Shown here one piece after another: positions 24,747 through 26,461 of a stretch of DNA of 26,461 nucleotides (the first letter of the stretch is position 1; each line of letters opens with the position of its first letter). The DNA is from DASPXY01 sp038227745 (GTDB lineage Bacteria > Planctomycetota > Planctomycetia > Gemmatales > Gemmataceae), in NCBI GenBank assembly GCA_038227745.1, contig JBBRPS010000032.1:1-26461 (forward strand). The letters are read 5' to 3'. A program made the translations under genes and the position numbers. The notes beneath the pieces were generated by a model. It was not told the DNA's origin, made no database searches, and saw only the letters and a list, made by a program, of their open reading frames with translations.

Positions 24747-25562
24747 ATGCCAAGTGGAACCCTGACCTCGACCGGGACCGCGGTGTCCTGTGCCGTCTCC
24801 GCCCACGCCGCCCTGCGCGTGCCGGGCGACGCCGTCGCCGCCCTGCGCAAGCCCCTCAACCCCCTGACGGGTGAGCCCCTGTCGCCGGCCTTCCTCAAGA
24901 ATGCCGACGACCAGAGCGTCGTCGCCCTGGCCGCAGTGTCGGCGGCCGTCCGCGATCACGGCCTGGCGGGCCGGGACTTCAGCGCCTGGGGGGTGATCGC
25001 CGCCCCGCGCTTCCTCGGCCGCGGCGTGATGGGGCACGTGCTGCACCGCTTCCTCCAGGAAGGCGCCTGGGGCATCTCGCCGCACCTCATCCCGCACCGC
25101 TCCCTGCACGCGGTCTCGGGGACCGTCAGCCAGGCCCTCAAGATTCATGGCCCGAACTTCGGCGTCGGCGGCGGCCCCGGCGCCGAGTCCGAGGCCCTGC
25201 TGGTGGCATCGACCCTGGTGTGGAAGCGCCAGTTGCCCGGCGTCTGGGTCGTTCTGACCGGCTACGAGCCCGAGATGGTGCCCGCGGACCCCACGAGCGG
25301 CGCGCCGCCCCCGCCGGTGCCCCTGTGCAGTGGCGTCGCCCTGGCCCTGACGCCGGTGGACGAGTGCGGGCGTGGGTTTCGGCTGCGGCTCGAGCCGCCC
25401 GGCTACGGCGCCGAAGGCGGGGAGATGGGCGGCGAGGGCCAGCTCACGCTCGAGGCGCTGCGCGCGGCGCTGGCCGAGGGCGGGGCCGGCGCGGGAGACT
25501 GGCGCCTGAACTGTGGCGGCCGGCTGCGGCTGACCCGGGTGGGAATGGAGAACTGCCTGTGA
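24747..25562 (+). CDS. Cysteine-less ketosynthase-like protein (chain-length-factor type)
   Basis: This 271-residue protein resembles the N-terminal half of a beta-ketoacyl synthase, of the kind grouped as Ketoacyl-synt_2 in aryl-polyene and type II polyketide clusters. Residues 75-160 include WGVIAAPRFLG, SPHLIPHRSLHAVSGTV and the nucleophile-elbow region GVGGGPGAESEA (139-150). Gly/Pro stand where the catalytic Cys of a ketosynthase would be. No C-terminal His pair is visible, and at 271 residues it is much shorter than the usual 400 or so. It is therefore probably a non-catalytic partner that shapes chain length or binds the next protein. The start is ATG 24747, with AAGGA rather far upstream. 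Its stop overlaps the next start by 3 bases, so the two are translated together. Confidence 0.75.
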   Translation: MPSGTLTSTGTAVSCAVSAHAALRVPGDAVAALRKPLNPLTGEPLSPAFLKNADDQSVVALAAVSAAVRDHGLAGRDFSAWGVIAAPRFLGRGVMGHVLHRFLQEGAWGISPHLIPHRSLHAVSGTVSQALKIHGPNFGVGGGPGAESEALLVASTLVWKRQLPGVWVVLTGYEPEMVPADPTSGAPPPPVPLCSGVALALTPVDECGRGFRLRLEPPGYGAEGGEMGGEGQLTLEALRAALAEGGAGAGDWRLNCGGRLRLTRVGMENCL

Positions 25563-26461
25563 GCGATGCGACGGGAGTCTGGATTACCGGCGTGGGGGCC
25601 GCGACGCCCCTGGGGAACACCTACCGCCAGGTTGCCGACAATCTGCTGGCCGGCCGTTCCGGGGTGCGCACCGTGAAGGCGTTCGACGCCTCCCAGCACC
25701 CCAGCCGCATCGCCGGCGAGATCGACGCCGTCCCCTGCCCGCCGGGCTGGAGCGCCGCCGAGTTCGCCCGCCTGCCGCGCCTCGATCAGGTGACGCTGTG
25801 GTGCTGCGCCTCGGCCCTGATCGACTCCGGCTGGTGGGAGCGCCGTGCCGAGGTGCGCCTCGGCGTGGTGCTCGGCACCGGCGCGGAGTGGCTGGCGATC
25901 TGGGAGGAGGACGCCCTGGCCGGCGGCAAGCGCGTCTACACGCCCGAGGGCGATTCCGAATCGCTGGCCCGCCGGACGTGCCGGCGGCTGGGCATCGCGG
26001 GGCCGGCGGCGAGCGTGTCGGCGGCGTGCGCCAGCGGCAACTACGCGCTGGCCCAGGCGCGGCGCTGGCTGGAGCTGGGCTGGGTGGACGTGTGCCTGGC
26101 GGGCGCCTGTGACATGGTCATGACGCCGATGTCGCTGGCGGGCTTCGGCAATCTGCGGGCGCTGTCGCGGCGCAACGACGACCCGTGTGGGGCGTCGCGG
26201 CCGTTCGACCGCGACCGCGATGGCTTCGTGATGGGCGAGGGCGGCACGATGTTCGTGCTGGAGGCGCCGGCGACCGCCCGCCAGCGCTCGGCCCGGGTGT
26301 ACGCGAGCGTGGCTGGCTGCGGCGCCAGCAGCGATGCCTACCACATGGTCATCCCCAGCCCACACCCCGAGCCGGCGGTGGCGGCGATGCGCCAGGCGCT
26401 GGCCGACGCGCGCATCGAGCCGGCCGAGGTCAATTACATCAACGCCCATGCGACGAGCACG
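25559..26461 (+). CDS. Beta-ketoacyl-ACP synthase, FabF/KAS II-like (partial, runs off the window)
   Basis: The reading frame is open for 301 codons to the window edge. It encodes a condensing enzyme that extends an acyl chain by decarboxylative Claisen condensation with malonyl-ACP. The opening VWITGVGAATPLGN is typical of the family. The nucleophile is Cys157 in SAACASGN. The later motif RPFDRDRDGFVMGEG matches KAS II, and the first catalytic His, H297 in NAHATST, is reached just before the edge; the second His lies outside. The start is GTG in a GTGA overlap with the upstream stop, indicating translational coupling with the cysteine-less partner. It could serve fatty-acid, polyene or polyketide synthesis; the non-catalytic partner favours a specialised pathway over housekeeping FabF. 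Confidence 0.92.
   Translation, partial: MSDATGVWITGVGAATPLGNTYRQVADNLLAGRSGVRTVKAFDASQHPSRIAGEIDAVPCPPGWSAAEFARLPRLDQVTLWCCASALIDSGWWERRAEVRLGVVLGTGAEWLAIWEEDALAGGKRVYTPEGDSESLARRTCRRLGIAGPAASVSAACASGNYALAQARRWLELGWVDVCLAGACDMVMTPMSLAGFGNLRALSRRNDDPCGASRPFDRDRDGFVMGEGGTMFVLEAPATARQRSARVYASVAGCGASSDAYHMVIPSPHPEPAVAAMRQALADARIEPAEVNYINAHATST

Overview
The window most likely comes from a Planctomycete of the Gemmataceae (Gemmata-like). The support is a G+C-rich genome (about 65-70% by eye), a DUF1559 pseudopilin-like protein ending in H-x9-DG, a stand-alone TIGR02996-type protein, ECF sigma factors fused to large C-terminal extensions, and two families of perfect palindromes between genes. No tRNA, rRNA, CRISPR array, transposase or prophage gene was seen. 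I call 14 coding regions; the last one runs off the right edge.

Layout. 241-6355 (minus) is a type III-like restriction-modification operon, modification gene first and restriction/helicase gene second. 6568-8848 (plus) holds a small TIGR02996-type protein and a zinc-ribbon/TPR protein. 8933-12101 (minus) holds a SpoT-like HD hydrolase, then a secreted PQQ-type beta-propeller and a group-4 glycosyltransferase that look co-transcribed. 12546-13788 (plus) is a DUF1559 gene followed by a tiny proline-rich lipoprotein. 14106-23030 (minus) is the centrepiece: three tandem paralogues of 941, 839 and 1092 residues. Each is an N-terminal ECF sigma factor joined through one predicted membrane helix to several carboxypeptidase-regulatory (Ig-like) domains. 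23202-26461 is the edge of a lipid- or polyketide-type locus: an alpha-oxoamine-synthase-like PLP enzyme (minus) diverges from a cysteine-less ketosynthase-like protein that overlaps a catalytic FabF-type ketosynthase (plus).

How the parts may work together. The sigma triplet looks like a single-polypeptide version of a sigma/anti-sigma/sensor system, with the sensor domains outside and the sigma factor tethered inside. Two of the three genes carry a near-identical ECF-like promoter (GTTGnAACCTT, 12 bases, CGGCTnTAATGGGG) about 31 bases before the start codon, and the third has a degenerate form at the same spacing. This suggests auto- or cross-regulation. The ketosynthase pair next to the PLP enzyme suggests condensation of an amino acid with an acyl chain.

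Limits: domain names rest on motif reading, not database searches. Transmembrane, signal-peptide, promoter and GC statements were made by eye.
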